A program made the position numbers and the translations under genes. This document shows positions 10,701 to 18,455 of a stretch of DNA of 64,000 nucleotides, one piece after another. The stretch spans positions 1-64,000 of the forward strand of contig CM001167.1 of assembly GCA_000212915.1 (NCBI GenBank), written 5' to 3'. The notes under the pieces were generated by a model. The model had not been told where the DNA came from and ran no database searches. It saw only the letters and a program-made list of their open reading frames with translations. The stretch's first letter is position 1. Each line of letters opens with the position of its first letter. The DNA is from Bacteroides coprosuis DSM 18011. Lineage in GTDB: Bacteria > Bacteroidota > Bacteroidia > Bacteroidales > Bacteroidaceae.

Positions 10701-11152
10701 TCATCAGCATATTGATAACAAACTCTCATTTGCCTCATTGACTCCTCACCCAAATTGGTTACATGATAAGTAGCATCTTGTTTAGGAAGTGCTTGATAAA
10801 GCTCATTGGGAATATCTATTCCATAAAGTTTACGAATAAAAAAAGAGATTGTTTTTAAATCTCTTAAGAATAGATTGGACTGAGGTTCATCTTCATCATT
10901 CAACAGAGCATTAGAAGTTAATCGAAAACTATGCAGCCTCTGTTGTTCTGAATACGATAAATTAAACTTGTCTGAAATATAACTTATTCGAGCAGAAAGA
11001 TCGGTGGCTTGAAGATCAACCGAACTCATTTCTGCTTTACATATTCTTTCTAATAAGCTTCTTAACTGTTTATATTTAAATACTAGTGAAGATTCTTTAT
11101 TTGTTATAATATTCCAAAGAGTATCATAATAACACTTTGCATCATTTTCCAT
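7775..11152 (-). CDS. Dna2-like nuclease-helicase (PD-(D/E)XK plus SF1 helicase)
   Basis: A large DNA-processing enzyme of 1125 aa. The N-terminal ~320 residues have no clear motif. A nuclease active site of the PD-(D/E)XK (Cas4/Dna2) type follows, with Asp353 (GRLDYM) and Glu364-x-Lys366 (IEMKSG). An SF1B Upf1/Dna2-type helicase follows: Walker A GPPGTGKT (Lys719), Walker B VDEASQ, motif III GDHKQLPA, motif V/VI VERFQGSERD and LTRARKQL. The cysteines that hold the Fe-S cluster in eukaryotic Dna2 are not evident as a CxxC group. It starts 29 bp after the amidase stop on the same strand, so they may share a transcript. A role in DNA end processing or replication repair is inference. Confidence 0.85.
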   Translation of the reverse strand: MENDAKCYYDTLWNIITNKESSLVFKYKQLRSLLERICKAEMSSVDLQATDLSARISYISDKFNLSYSEQQRLHSFRLTSNALLNDEDEPQSNLFLRDLKTISFFIRKLYGIDIPNELYQALPKQDATYHVTNLGEESMRQMRVCYQYADEDYLYVLAVDCVTPELLKVRYNVAEVNDEFEDIHNILWPHAQLNLLDINIDKDGILTPRMFVLEPDYLIDISALAECFRPYGSHPLNYILSRLQSIDNPRPLLLGSIANHFLDEWIYLGDELNYKESMKKVFKKYAIELASCPDLDDRKTEIQFFQDCQMHFQNIGEVVNKTFEMEGYKLNKEDAVLEPSYICESLGVQGRLDYMQRDMSSFIEMKSGKADEYSLPGKIVPHINNRVQMLLYQAVLYYNMNQDKRDVRAYLLYTRYPLLYPARTSWRLIRQAIHVRNQIVATEYKVQSENSLEYTEKVLQQICPDNLNLKGLTGKFWEKYLAPNIDALRLNLLNLTKEERAYFYATYNFITKELYTSKSGDMAYEGKRGAASLWNASFQEKCEEGSIVFNLKIKENRAADLHKPHILLSREELNESGSYALPNFREGDAVVLYERNRGTDDVTNKLVFKGNLEYLSETTICIRLRAAQQNLNVLPQQSYYAIEPDSMDTTFRNMYLGLDAFLSANKERRELLLGQRTPHFLPNNDTEVEKAKNDLDRIVKKALAAQDYFLLVGPPGTGKTSFALRSMVEAFYEKEQTILLLAYTNQAVNEICKSLSRIEPSIHYIRIGSELSCEESYRGHLLETVLEDCNNRTAVRNKIYGCRVFVSTVASLSGKPEIFKLKRFDVAIVDEASQILEPQLLGLLSAKTPKGENGIGKFVLIGDHKQLPAVVQQKEETSAIKDPSLNKLQIFNMRDALFERLYRLNAPKSIDWLTSQGRMHPEIAEFTNHYFYQDRLTCLNLPHQKEIVRPIVRLSVRPKEEVQDLEGRVTFIEADYEDCPESYKINHSEAAIVAHIAHQVYEQLHDSFDANKTLGIITPYRSQIALIKSNLEQYGQEDLSSVLVDTVERFQGSERDIIIYSFCVNAPYQLDFLSNILVEGDAQIDRKLNVALTRARKQLFLTGVSSILKLNPIYKALLDYITKSK

Positions 11153-11181
11153 ATATATCCCTCAACCGAAATAATCATCCT

Positions 11182-12300
11182 TTATTTCTTCAACTGATTT
11201 TCATAATCAGTAATGAAGCCGTGTGCCATCCATTTTGCCAATGCTTGGCGATTTGAGCTAACTACAAAACGTTGCTGATCAAAGCTATTTTGGATATTAC
11301 CCAACTCTACAAATAGGGCTATAGAGCTAGTATTTTTAAGCACATACAAGTTTCGTGTACTAACTGTGCCCGAGAAACCTCTATTTGGTTGGTGAATATC
11401 ATATTTTGAAGAGAAATTAGCTTTCATTGTTTCTGCTAACTCTAAGCCTTTAGCATTTGCTCCATAGTGATAAAAGAAGACATCAACACGCTTTTTCTGA
11501 CTTCTACTATCTAGGTGCAGAAAGATAGCTCTACAATATTTGTACTTCTTTTTATCTTGCTCGTATAATTTATTAATTTTATCTGTTCGTTGTTTTAAAC
11601 GACTTAATTGATCTAAGGGAATTTTATCTCCCATACAAGTTTCACGCTTGCTATTGGATAGAATTCTATCATCACGAATACCATCTTTCGCATCTTGAAT
11701 GATAATATGAACTTTTGCACCTTGTATCATCAAGTTACGAGCTAAGCGAAGAGCTATATCGTAAGCATATTCATCTTCATGCAAATGGTGTCTACCCATT
11801 TTCCCTATAGCACCAGGATCAGGGCCGCCATGACCACTTACTACATAAAAACAAGCATCTTTTAGTCGATCTGATTCTATTTTAAAGGTTTGCTTTCCAG
11901 CTCCAAAAAGAGGTTCTGTAATGGTTTTTCCTACTCGTGAAGAAGATTGAGCTGGTGCACTTTTAATTGCTACATCAGTTGTATCTGTAACATCAGTACT
12001 CACCACATCATCATTTGAAGTCTGTTCATTAATACTGTCTTTAGGGGGTATTATATAGTAAAAACCTAGTTTCAGAGAGTTATCCTTACCTAATCTTTTT
12101 TTATTTAATTCTACAAAAGCTTTATAATAATCTAAGCTACGCTTATTTCGCAAAAGGAATTCATAGACACCCTCACCAGCTTTGGGTTGGGACTTAATAA
12201 CTTTTTGATCTTGTGCTTGTACAGTTCCACAAACCAAAGGTGTAGATAATATAAAGATACAAATAGCCCGAAACACCCAGGTAATAAGCATTTTTTTCAT
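11182..12300 (-). CDS. Exported N-acetylmuramoyl-L-alanine amidase (Amidase_3), LysM-like N-terminus
   Basis: Zinc amidase that cleaves the amide bond between MurNAc and the stem peptide in the periplasm. A signal peptide occupies residues 1-30, ending near VQAQ. Residues 40-87 resemble a divergent LysM repeat (GVYEFLLRN to YYIIPP). A Ser/Thr/Asp-rich linker leads to the catalytic domain from about residue 140. Zinc ligands are His157 (SGHGG), Glu177 (HEDEY) and a later His (FLHLDSR), and the catalytic Glu is in VELGNIQN. Amidases of this type act in cell separation. The downstream helicase gene is 29 bp away. Confidence 0.88.
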   Translation of the reverse strand: MKKMLITWVFRAICIFILSTPLVCGTVQAQDQKVIKSQPKAGEGVYEFLLRNKRSLDYYKAFVELNKKRLGKDNSLKLGFYYIIPPKDSINEQTSNDDVVSTDVTDTTDVAIKSAPAQSSSRVGKTITEPLFGAGKQTFKIESDRLKDACFYVVSGHGGPDPGAIGKMGRHHLHEDEYAYDIALRLARNLMIQGAKVHIIIQDAKDGIRDDRILSNSKRETCMGDKIPLDQLSRLKQRTDKINKLYEQDKKKYKYCRAIFLHLDSRSQKKRVDVFFYHYGANAKGLELAETMKANFSSKYDIHQPNRGFSGTVSTRNLYVLKNTSSIALFVELGNIQNSFDQQRFVVSSNRQALAKWMAHGFITDYENQLKK

Positions 12301-12354
12301 TATGTTACTATTTCTTAAATATTTGTCGTCCTGTCAAAAGTACATTAAATTTTC

Positions 12355-12362
12355 TATTTTTG
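12355..12362 (+). promoter_or_regulatory. Possible -7 box for metY
   Basis: TATTTTTG fits the Bacteroides -7 consensus TAnnTTTG, 54 bp before the metY ATG. No good -33 TTTG was found at the proper spacing. The same short gap also serves the divergent amidase gene, with TACTTTTG on the minus strand at 12335-12342. Confidence 0.4.
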
Positions 12363-12416
12363 TAAATAAAGCATATCAAATCAATCCTTATTTATTATAC
12401 TTTAATAACTGAAAAA

Positions 12417-13703
12417 ATGAAAACAGAAACAAAACGTTCAACAATTTGTGTTCAAGGTGGATGGCAGCCTAAAAAAGGAGAACCTAGAGTACTCCCCATC
12501 TATCAAAGTACAACTTTTAAGTATGAAACGAGTGACCAAATGGGACGTTTGTTCGACCTAAAAGATTCTGGATATTTTTATACCCGATTACAAAATCCCA
12601 CAACAGATGCGGTTGCTGCAAAAATTGCTGCTCTAGAGGGTGGTATTGGTGGTATGCTTACATCGAGTGGACAGGCAGCTAACTTCTTTGCCATTTTCAA
12701 TATTTGCCAAGCAGGAGATCATTTTGTGTCTTCATCTGCTATTTACGGAGGTACTTACAACCTATTTGGCGTGACAATGAAGAAACTAGGTATTGATGTT
12801 ACCTTCATCAACCCAAACGATAGTGAAGAAGAAATAAAGAAAGCTTTTCGTCCTAACACTAAAGCCTTATTTGGGGAAACAGTATCCAATCCTACTTTAG
12901 AGGTTTTAGATATAGAAAAATTTGCCAAGATAGCCCATGAGAAAGGCGTACCCTTAATTATAGATAACACCTTCCCTACTCCCATAAATTGTAGACCCTT
13001 TGAATGGGGTGCAGATATAGTAGTACATTCTACCACTAAATATATGGATGGTCATGCTTCTGCCATAGGAGGTTGTATTGTAGATAGCGGAAATTTTGAT
13101 TGGGCAGCACATGGCGAAAAATTCCCTGGATTATGTACTCCTGACGAATCTTATCATGGGCTAACCTATACAGAGTCTTTTGGTAAAATGGCATATTTAA
13201 CTAAAGCGACAGTGCAGTTAATGCGTGATTTAGGTAGTACGCAAAGCCCACAAAATGCTTTTTTACTCAACATTGGCTTAGAAACACTACACTTAAGAAT
13301 GCCTCAACATTGTAAAAATGCACTTCTAGTGTCTCAATATCTTGAGAAAAATGATAAAGTAGCATGGGTTAATTATTGTGACTTGCCTACTAGTCCTTAT
13401 TACCAACTTGCTAAGAAATATATGCCCAATGGATCTTGTGGTGTCATTTCTTTTGGTTTAAAAGGTGGTAGAGAAGAATCTATCAAATTTATGGACTCAT
13501 TAAAATTGGCAGCTATAGTAACACACGTAGCAGATGCTAGAACATGTGTATTACACCCTGCGAGTCATACACACAGGCAACTATCTGATGAACAGCTGAT
13601 GGAGGCTGGTATACGTCCAGACCTTATTCGTTTTTCGGTAGGCATAGAAGATGCAGATGATATAATTGCCGATATAAAACAAGCTTTAGCACAGGTAAAA
13701 TAA
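12417..13703 (+). CDS. metY: O-acetylhomoserine sulfhydrylase (Cys/Met PLP family)
   Basis: PLP enzyme that makes homocysteine from O-acetylhomoserine and sulfide for methionine synthesis. At 428 aa it has the MetY length, longer than cystathionine synthases (about 380-400). The PLP Schiff-base lysine is Lys208 in HSTTKYMDGH. Other family landmarks are the early FKYETSDQMGRLFDL region, SSGQAANF and the C-terminal LIRFSVGIEDADD. Cystathionine gamma-synthase is the main alternative, but the length and insertion pattern favour MetY. A terminator follows. Confidence 0.92.
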   Translation: MKTETKRSTICVQGGWQPKKGEPRVLPIYQSTTFKYETSDQMGRLFDLKDSGYFYTRLQNPTTDAVAAKIAALEGGIGGMLTSSGQAANFFAIFNICQAGDHFVSSSAIYGGTYNLFGVTMKKLGIDVTFINPNDSEEEIKKAFRPNTKALFGETVSNPTLEVLDIEKFAKIAHEKGVPLIIDNTFPTPINCRPFEWGADIVVHSTTKYMDGHASAIGGCIVDSGNFDWAAHGEKFPGLCTPDESYHGLTYTESFGKMAYLTKATVQLMRDLGSTQSPQNAFLLNIGLETLHLRMPQHCKNALLVSQYLEKNDKVAWVNYCDLPTSPYYQLAKKYMPNGSCGVISFGLKGGREESIKFMDSLKLAAIVTHVADARTCVLHPASHTHRQLSDEQLMEAGIRPDLIRFSVGIEDADDIIADIKQALAQVK

Positions 13704-13721
13704 AATTATCAAACGAATTTC

Positions 13722-13757
13722 AAAAGAGGTTTAGCTCAAAAACGCTAAGCCTCTTTT
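13722..13757 (+). terminator. Terminator after metY
   Basis: A 14-bp stem (13722-13735 with 13744-13757) with one G-U pair, followed by a run of T, 18 bp after the metY stop. Confidence 0.88.
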
Positions 13758-13877
13758 TTTATAGAAGAACCTTTATACAAGGGTATAAAGATTTAAAAAC
13801 ATCTCTTTTGTAATCTCAATCCAAAATCATTTTTAGCCCCTATAAACCTCACCTATAAAAACACTCTATTTTATCTT

Positions 13878-13930
13878 GACACCGACATGATGATTACATG
13901 TCGGTGTCATCGTATCATCATGTCGGTGTC
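13878..13930 (+). repeat. Tripartite palindromic repeat, copy 1
   Basis: Arm 1 GACACCGACATG is at 13878-13889. After a 7-nt spacer comes the inverted arm CATGTCGGTGTC at 13897-13908. After 10 nt the same inverted arm recurs at 13919-13930. Arm 1 can pair with arm 2 (12-13 bp) or with arm 3, where the complement extends to 18 bp (13877-13894 with 13914-13931). It lies between metY and maeB, well beyond the metY terminator. Three further copies with the same arms and spacers are at 30.4, 39.6 and 52.2 kb. The family is unknown to me. Confidence 0.85.
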
Positions 13931-14243
13931 AGAACATCTACTTAATCCTGATGAAACACCCCTGAAACAATGTATTTTTAATTGACTCTCTGACTTGAAA
14001 TAAAGATTTATCAAGAACTCATATTTATAGTTTTTTCATACTTAATTTCTTCAATAAAAGGTAAGATATAGAATCACCAACAATGCTTTAGTAAGTCATT
14101 CGTGGGTTTTAGACAAAGCAGATTGACTTATTTTTTTTCAAAAGACATAGATATTCATAAGTATCTTAAAATAGTATCGTTTCAATTCATATATGTTAAC
14201 AAGCTTTCAGACTATTCAAGCAACATACACGGTTATTAATATG

Positions 14244-14251
14244 TATATTTG
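14244..14251 (+). promoter_or_regulatory. Probable -7 box for maeB
   Basis: TATATTTG matches TAnnTTTG 40 bp before the maeB ATG. The -33 element is not recognisable. Confidence 0.5.
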
Positions 14252-14291
14252 TTAGAATCAATATTAAAAACTAATAACATATCCTGAATCA

Positions 14292-16568
14292 ATGAAAATC
14301 ACAAAGGAAGCGGCTCTTCGGTATCACTCTGAAGGAAAGCCTGGGAAGATAGAAGTGGTTCCAACAAAACCCTATCGCACTCAAACAGATTTATCTCTTG
14401 CATACTCACCTGGTGTAGCAGAACCTTGTCTGTCTATACAAGAGAATCCACTTGATGCTTACAAATATACAGCAAAAGGGAACCTTGTAGCAGTTATTTC
14501 AAATGGTACTGCAGTATTAGGTCTAGGAGATATTGGTGCATTGAGCGGGAAACCTGTTATGGAAGGAAAAGGTCTGCTCTTCAAGATTTATGCAGGCATT
14601 GATGTTTTTGACATAGAATTGGATGAAAAAGATCCAGACAAGTTTGTCGAAGCAGTAAAAGCCATTGCTCCTACTTTTGGAGGTATTAATCTAGAAGATA
14701 TTAAAGCACCCGAATGTTTTGAAATCGAAAGAAGACTTAAAGAGGAATTGGACATTCCTGTTATGCACGATGATCAACATGGAACAGCAATTATATCTGC
14801 TGCGGGGTTAATCAATGCACTTGAGGTTGCTGAAAAGAAAATAGACAAAGTTAAAATTGTAGTAAATGGGGCTGGTGCATCAGCTATCTCATGTACTAGA
14901 CTATATATGATGTTGGGAGCTAAGAAAGAAAACATCACTATGCTAGATAGTAAAGGAGTCATTTACAAAGGTCGTACAGATCTAAATGAGCAAAAACAAG
15001 AGTTTGCTAATGAAAATACCAAAGCACGTACACTTTCTGAAGCTATTAAAGGTGCTGATGTATTTGTAGGTTTATCAAGAGGCAATATTCTTTCAAAAGA
15101 CATGGTTAGGAGTATGGCTGCCAAACCAATCGTTTTTGCACTAGCCAACCCTGTACCAGAAATCTCTTATGAGGATGCAATGGATGCACGCCCTGATGTA
15201 TTAATGGCAACAGGAAGAAGTGATTATCCTAATCAGATCAACAATGTGATTGGGTTCCCTTACATCTTTCGTGGAGCTCTAGATACACGTGCAACATCTA
15301 TTAATGAAGAAATGAAGGTTGCTGCTGTACATGCGATTGCAAATCTAGCTAAACAGCCAGTACCCGAACTAGTAAATAAGACATATAGTGTAAACAACTT
15401 AAGCTTTGGTCCGAATTACTTTATACCAAAACCTGTAGATCAACGTCTGATTACAGAGGTTTCTACTGCTGTAGCTAAAGCAGCTATGGAAACTGGTGTA
15501 GCACAAGTTGAAATAAAAGACTGGGAAGTATATCAAGATAAGCTACGAGAATTAATGGGTTATGAAAGTAAGTTAACTCGTCAATTCTACGAAACAGCTC
15601 GCCGTGATCCTCAACGTGTCGTTTTTGCAGAAGGTGGACACCCTAATATGCTTAAAGCAGCTATCGAAGCTAAAGAAGAAGGAATCTGCTACCCTATTTT
15701 ACTAGGTAATACAGATCACATCACACGCCTTGCACACAACTTGGATCTTTCTCTTGATGGTGTAGAATTAATTAATCTACGCAATGAAAAGGAAACACTA
15801 AGACGCGAAAAATTCGCCAAACTATTGGCAGAGAAACGTGCACGTGAAGGTATGACTGTTGATGAAGCTAATGACAGAATGTTCGATCGCAACTACTTTG
15901 GTATGATGATGGTTGAAACAGGTGAAGCAGATGCATTCATTACGGGAGTTTATTCTAAATATAGTGACACAATCAAAGTTGCAAAAGAAGTGATTGGTAT
16001 TCGTGAAGGTTTTGAACACTTCGGTACTCTTCATATTTTAAACAGCAAAAAAGGTCCTTATTTCCTAGCAGACACCTTAATTAACCGTTTACCTGGTACA
16101 GATAGTCTTATAGACATTGCTCTATTAACAGAGAATACTGTCAAAACATTTAATTATGAACCAGTAATGGCTATGATTAGCTTCTCCAACTTTGGTGCAG
16201 ATACGGGAGGTAGCCCAGAACAAGTACATAATGCCATCTCTCATCTTCATAAATATCACCCAGAAGTATTAATTGATGGCGAAATGCAAATCAATTTTGC
16301 ACTGAACAAAGATCTAAGAGATAAAAAATATCCATTTAATAAACTAAAAGGTAAAGAAGTTAATACATTTGTATTCCCTAACTTGAGTTCGGCAAACTCT
16401 GCATACCAATTATTACAAGGAATGACAGATGCTGAATTGATAGGTCCTATACAGATGGGGTTGAATAAACCTATTCACTTTACCGACTTAGAAAGTTCTG
16501 TTAGAGACATTGTTAACACAACAGCTATTGCAGTAATTGATGCAATGATTGAAAAAAATAAAAAATGA
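14292..16568 (+). CDS. maeB: NADP-dependent malic enzyme with phosphotransacetylase-like C-terminal domain
   Basis: Oxidatively decarboxylates malate to pyruvate with NADP. The N-terminal malic domain (about residues 1-170, with YSPGVAEPC and MHDDQHGTA) and NAD(P)-binding domain (VVNGAGASA) are followed from about residue 430 by a phosphate acetyl/butyryl transferase-like domain ([27 protein letters not shown]). At 758 aa it has the usual hybrid MaeB length. In other bacteria the C-terminal domain is regulatory and responds to acetyl-CoA, and it is not an active transacetylase; that is family knowledge. Its stop overlaps the next ORF (ATGA). Confidence 0.96.
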   Translation: MKITKEAALRYHSEGKPGKIEVVPTKPYRTQTDLSLAYSPGVAEPCLSIQENPLDAYKYTAKGNLVAVISNGTAVLGLGDIGALSGKPVMEGKGLLFKIYAGIDVFDIELDEKDPDKFVEAVKAIAPTFGGINLEDIKAPECFEIERRLKEELDIPVMHDDQHGTAIISAAGLINALEVAEKKIDKVKIVVNGAGASAISCTRLYMMLGAKKENITMLDSKGVIYKGRTDLNEQKQEFANENTKARTLSEAIKGADVFVGLSRGNILSKDMVRSMAAKPIVFALANPVPEISYEDAMDARPDVLMATGRSDYPNQINNVIGFPYIFRGALDTRATSINEEMKVAAVHAIANLAKQPVPELVNKTYSVNNLSFGPNYFIPKPVDQRLITEVSTAVAKAAMETGVAQVEIKDWEVYQDKLRELMGYESKLTRQFYETARRDPQRVVFAEGGHPNMLKAAIEAKEEGICYPILLGNTDHITRLAHNLDLSLDGVELINLRNEKETLRREKFAKLLAEKRAREGMTVDEANDRMFDRNYFGMMMVETGEADAFITGVYSKYSDTIKVAKEVIGIREGFEHFGTLHILNSKKGPYFLADTLINRLPGTDSLIDIALLTENTVKTFNYEPVMAMISFSNFGADTGGSPEQVHNAISHLHKYHPEVLIDGEMQINFALNKDLRDKKYPFNKLKGKEVNTFVFPNLSSANSAYQLLQGMTDAELIGPIQMGLNKPIHFTDLESSVRDIVNTTAIAVIDAMIEKNKK

Positions 16569-16756
16569 TACCTAAACGTCGAAAGCCTTTATCCAATTTT
16601 CAGATAGTATGCATCATTCTAATGTGGGCTATACTTATGACTATTATTATATCAGGAACACCTACACTAGATGGTCCTGTTATTCTATCACTTATTATTG
16701 CTACTTTATTGGTGTTTATACCTGTTTATAAAGCATTAAGTAGAAGGAATAAATGA
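16565..16756 (+). CDS. Small two-helix membrane protein, function unknown
   Basis: A 63-aa ORF starting in the ATGA overlap with the maeB stop, which implies translational coupling. A basic N-terminus (MIPKRRK) precedes a hydrophobic segment at about residues 13-31 and another at about 37-55, ending in SRRNK. This fits a hairpin inner-membrane protein with both ends in the cytoplasm. Its 3' end overlaps the convergent pabC by 21 bp. No function can be assigned. Confidence 0.7.
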   Translation: MIPKRRKPLSNFQIVCIILMWAILMTIIISGTPTLDGPVILSLIIATLLVFIPVYKALSRRNK

Positions 16757-17356
16757 ACGTTTACCCTTACTTATCTGATCAATAGAGTAAGTAGGTGATT
16801 CGGATAAAGTCATCATCGCATTTATCATTTTGAAATGATTAAAAGAGGTTAAGTTACACTGAGTAATCTTAGCCTCTTTTATTTTATGTGTATCTAAAAG
16901 AATTTGTCTTTGTGTTCCTTTGAGTAAGTAAGTTTCTGGAGTAAACCACTCCCCATCTTTCTCAAAAATAAGATTAGAATAAGTAGTATCTGTTATTGAT
17001 CCATTTTGAGTAATAATGATTTCTACGTCTTGTTCTTTTTTCAAAGAATCGAGTGCTGCCCTATCTTCTCTTTTAAAACAATAATTTAAGTGAGTAGCCT
17101 CAACCAATTCAAAACGCTTCCATACTTTGGGTTGATAAGGCGCTAAATCAACTTGTAAAAAGCGATCCTTACTATATAAGATACGAACTTTATAATAGCC
17201 TTGTTGAGGTGTTTTATGAGTTGCTAATAAAGTATCAAGCAATAAAAAGGGCTTCCCTCCATGCTCCAATAGTGTATTATTTAATCGATTTTGATGATAT
17301 CGAAGATTCAAAAAACGCCCATTTCTGAGAGCGATAGACTCAATCCAACGGCACAT
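16736..17356 (-). CDS. pabC: Aminotransferase class IV, probable aminodeoxychorismate lyase
   Basis: A 206-aa protein of the PLP fold-type IV family. The likely PLP lysine is in YYKVRI. The region ITQNGSITDTTYSNLIFEKDG corresponds to the family's conserved 'E.t.sN.' substrate region, followed by LLKGTQRQILL. It is somewhat short for the family (usually about 260-290). It overlaps the upstream chorismate-binding gene by 17 bp, so the pair would convert chorismate through aminodeoxychorismate to p-aminobenzoate for folate. A D-amino-acid or branched-chain aminotransferase role is less likely given the neighbour. Confidence 0.82.
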   Translation of the reverse strand: MCRWIESIALRNGRFLNLRYHQNRLNNTLLEHGGKPFLLLDTLLATHKTPQQGYYKVRILYSKDRFLQVDLAPYQPKVWKRFELVEATHLNYCFKREDRAALDSLKKEQDVEIIITQNGSITDTTYSNLIFEKDGEWFTPETYLLKGTQRQILLDTHKIKEAKITQCNLTSFNHFKMINAMMTLSESPTYSIDQISKGKRSFIPST

Positions 17357-18329
17357 AAATTTTATCTTTTATTTCTTCATACTCACTTTTGGCTATACTA
17401 TCAGACGTTACACCACCACCGCTTTTATAAAAGAACTGATCATTTTCTTTTTCGATTAAACGTATTAACACGCAACTATCTAAAGTTTTACCATCAAATA
17501 TTCCACATACACCTGTATAATAACTACGCGTATAACCTTCTACTTCTGTAATAATCTCTAAGGCTTCTTTCTTTGGAGTCCCAACGATAGAGCCTGCGGG
17601 GGTAAGTTTATCAAATAGCTTACCATAGGCTGTTCTATATTCATCCTTTAACATTCCAGAGACCTCAGAACTGACTTGGAGTAAGTTTTTGTCATTCGTA
17701 TGCAGTCTATCAATATATCTAAAGCGAGGAATTGACACATTATTAGCCACTTCTGAAAGCTCCCTTTTCAGTAAATGAGCAGTAGCGGTGTGTTCTCTTA
17801 TTTCCTTTGGACTATTCAGTATAAGTTCTTCTGCATTCGGAATATTTGCATCTATAGTACCCTTCATAGGGTAAGTAGAAATCACACCCTTCTCATCAAT
17901 TCGAACAAATATTTCGGGGGTACAACACACAAACTTATCTTTCAACATCACTTTATATTTTGCATGGGCTGCCCTAAATATATTTTCGAATGAAGTATGC
18001 AAATGAACAGGAGTAGGCGTAGTAAGGTTGATAACATCTACATGTTTCTTTACAAAAAGAGCTTGTGCCTGATCAAATTTGGCTAGATAAGAATCGAAGC
18101 TATAAGGCTTTTTTTCTAGAATCAAGTCCGACTTTGCAACGATATACTTATCTTCATTAGAACAGTTGGAATAGTGAGGGAATTCGTATTTTATTTCAGA
18201 CTCATTACTCTTTAAATCAGATAATTGTTTCAGTATAGGCTTTTGTTTTTCAAAGTCTATTATAAATAAATAAGGGATATTTTGAGCTGTCCACTCATCC
18301 ATTTGTTTATAAAAGGATTTTAATTTCAT
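17340..18329 (-). CDS. pabB: Aminodeoxychorismate synthase component I
   Basis: Chorismate-binding enzyme that aminates chorismate at C4. At 329 aa it consists mostly of the catalytic domain. Typical motifs are FVCCTPEIFVR, STYPMKGTID, HLLKRELSEVAN, TPAGSIVGTPKKEAL and YYTGVCGIFDG. The N-terminal tryptophan-binding-like domain of anthranilate synthase is reduced, and PMKGT plus the neighbouring pabC favour PabB over TrpE. No glutaminase partner (PabA) is adjacent. A -7 box TATATTTG on the minus strand lies at 18355-18362. Confidence 0.9.
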   Translation of the reverse strand: MKLKSFYKQMDEWTAQNIPYLFIIDFEKQKPILKQLSDLKSNESEIKYEFPHYSNCSNEDKYIVAKSDLILEKKPYSFDSYLAKFDQAQALFVKKHVDVINLTTPTPVHLHTSFENIFRAAHAKYKVMLKDKFVCCTPEIFVRIDEKGVISTYPMKGTIDANIPNAEELILNSPKEIREHTATAHLLKRELSEVANNVSIPRFRYIDRLHTNDKNLLQVSSEVSGMLKDEYRTAYGKLFDKLTPAGSIVGTPKKEALEIITEVEGYTRSYYTGVCGIFDGKTLDSCVLIRLIEKENDQFFYKSGGGVTSDSIAKSEYEEIKDKIYVPLD

Positions 18330-18354
18330 GTTTTATAGTTTTTGCCTTATATTA

Positions 18355-18362
18355 CAAATATA
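18355..18362 (-). promoter_or_regulatory. -7 box for pabB-pabC
   Basis: TATATTTG on the minus strand, 25 bp before the pabB ATG. No convincing -33 box was found. Confidence 0.5.
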
Positions 18363-18404
18363 ATTGTTCTAAATCGAAGAGCTGAATAATTCTGATTTTT
18401 TACT

Positions 18405-18412
18405 TAATTTTG
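18405..18412 (+). promoter_or_regulatory. Possible -7 box for the S9 peptidase gene
   Basis: TAATTTTG fits TAnnTTTG 43 bp before the ATG. The -33 element is weak. Confidence 0.4.
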
Positions 18413-18455
18413 TTTCAGTTCCCCTTATGAAGTCAAACTATTCTATTTATATCTT

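Larger units (their letters stand above)
13758..14291. other. Long non-coding gap before maeB containing repeat copy 1
   Basis: No ORF with coding character was found. The gap contains an 8-bp hairpin (13771-13778 with 13783-13790) without a T-run, the tripartite palindromic repeat at 13878-13930, and a -7 box for maeB. The stretch 13931-14240 is AT-rich and I see nothing else in it. Confidence 0.6.

Noticed and set aside
13878-13930. CRISPR array at the short repeats
   Set aside because: Units are 12 nt, inverted relative to each other, with 7- and 10-nt spacers, and no cas genes are present.
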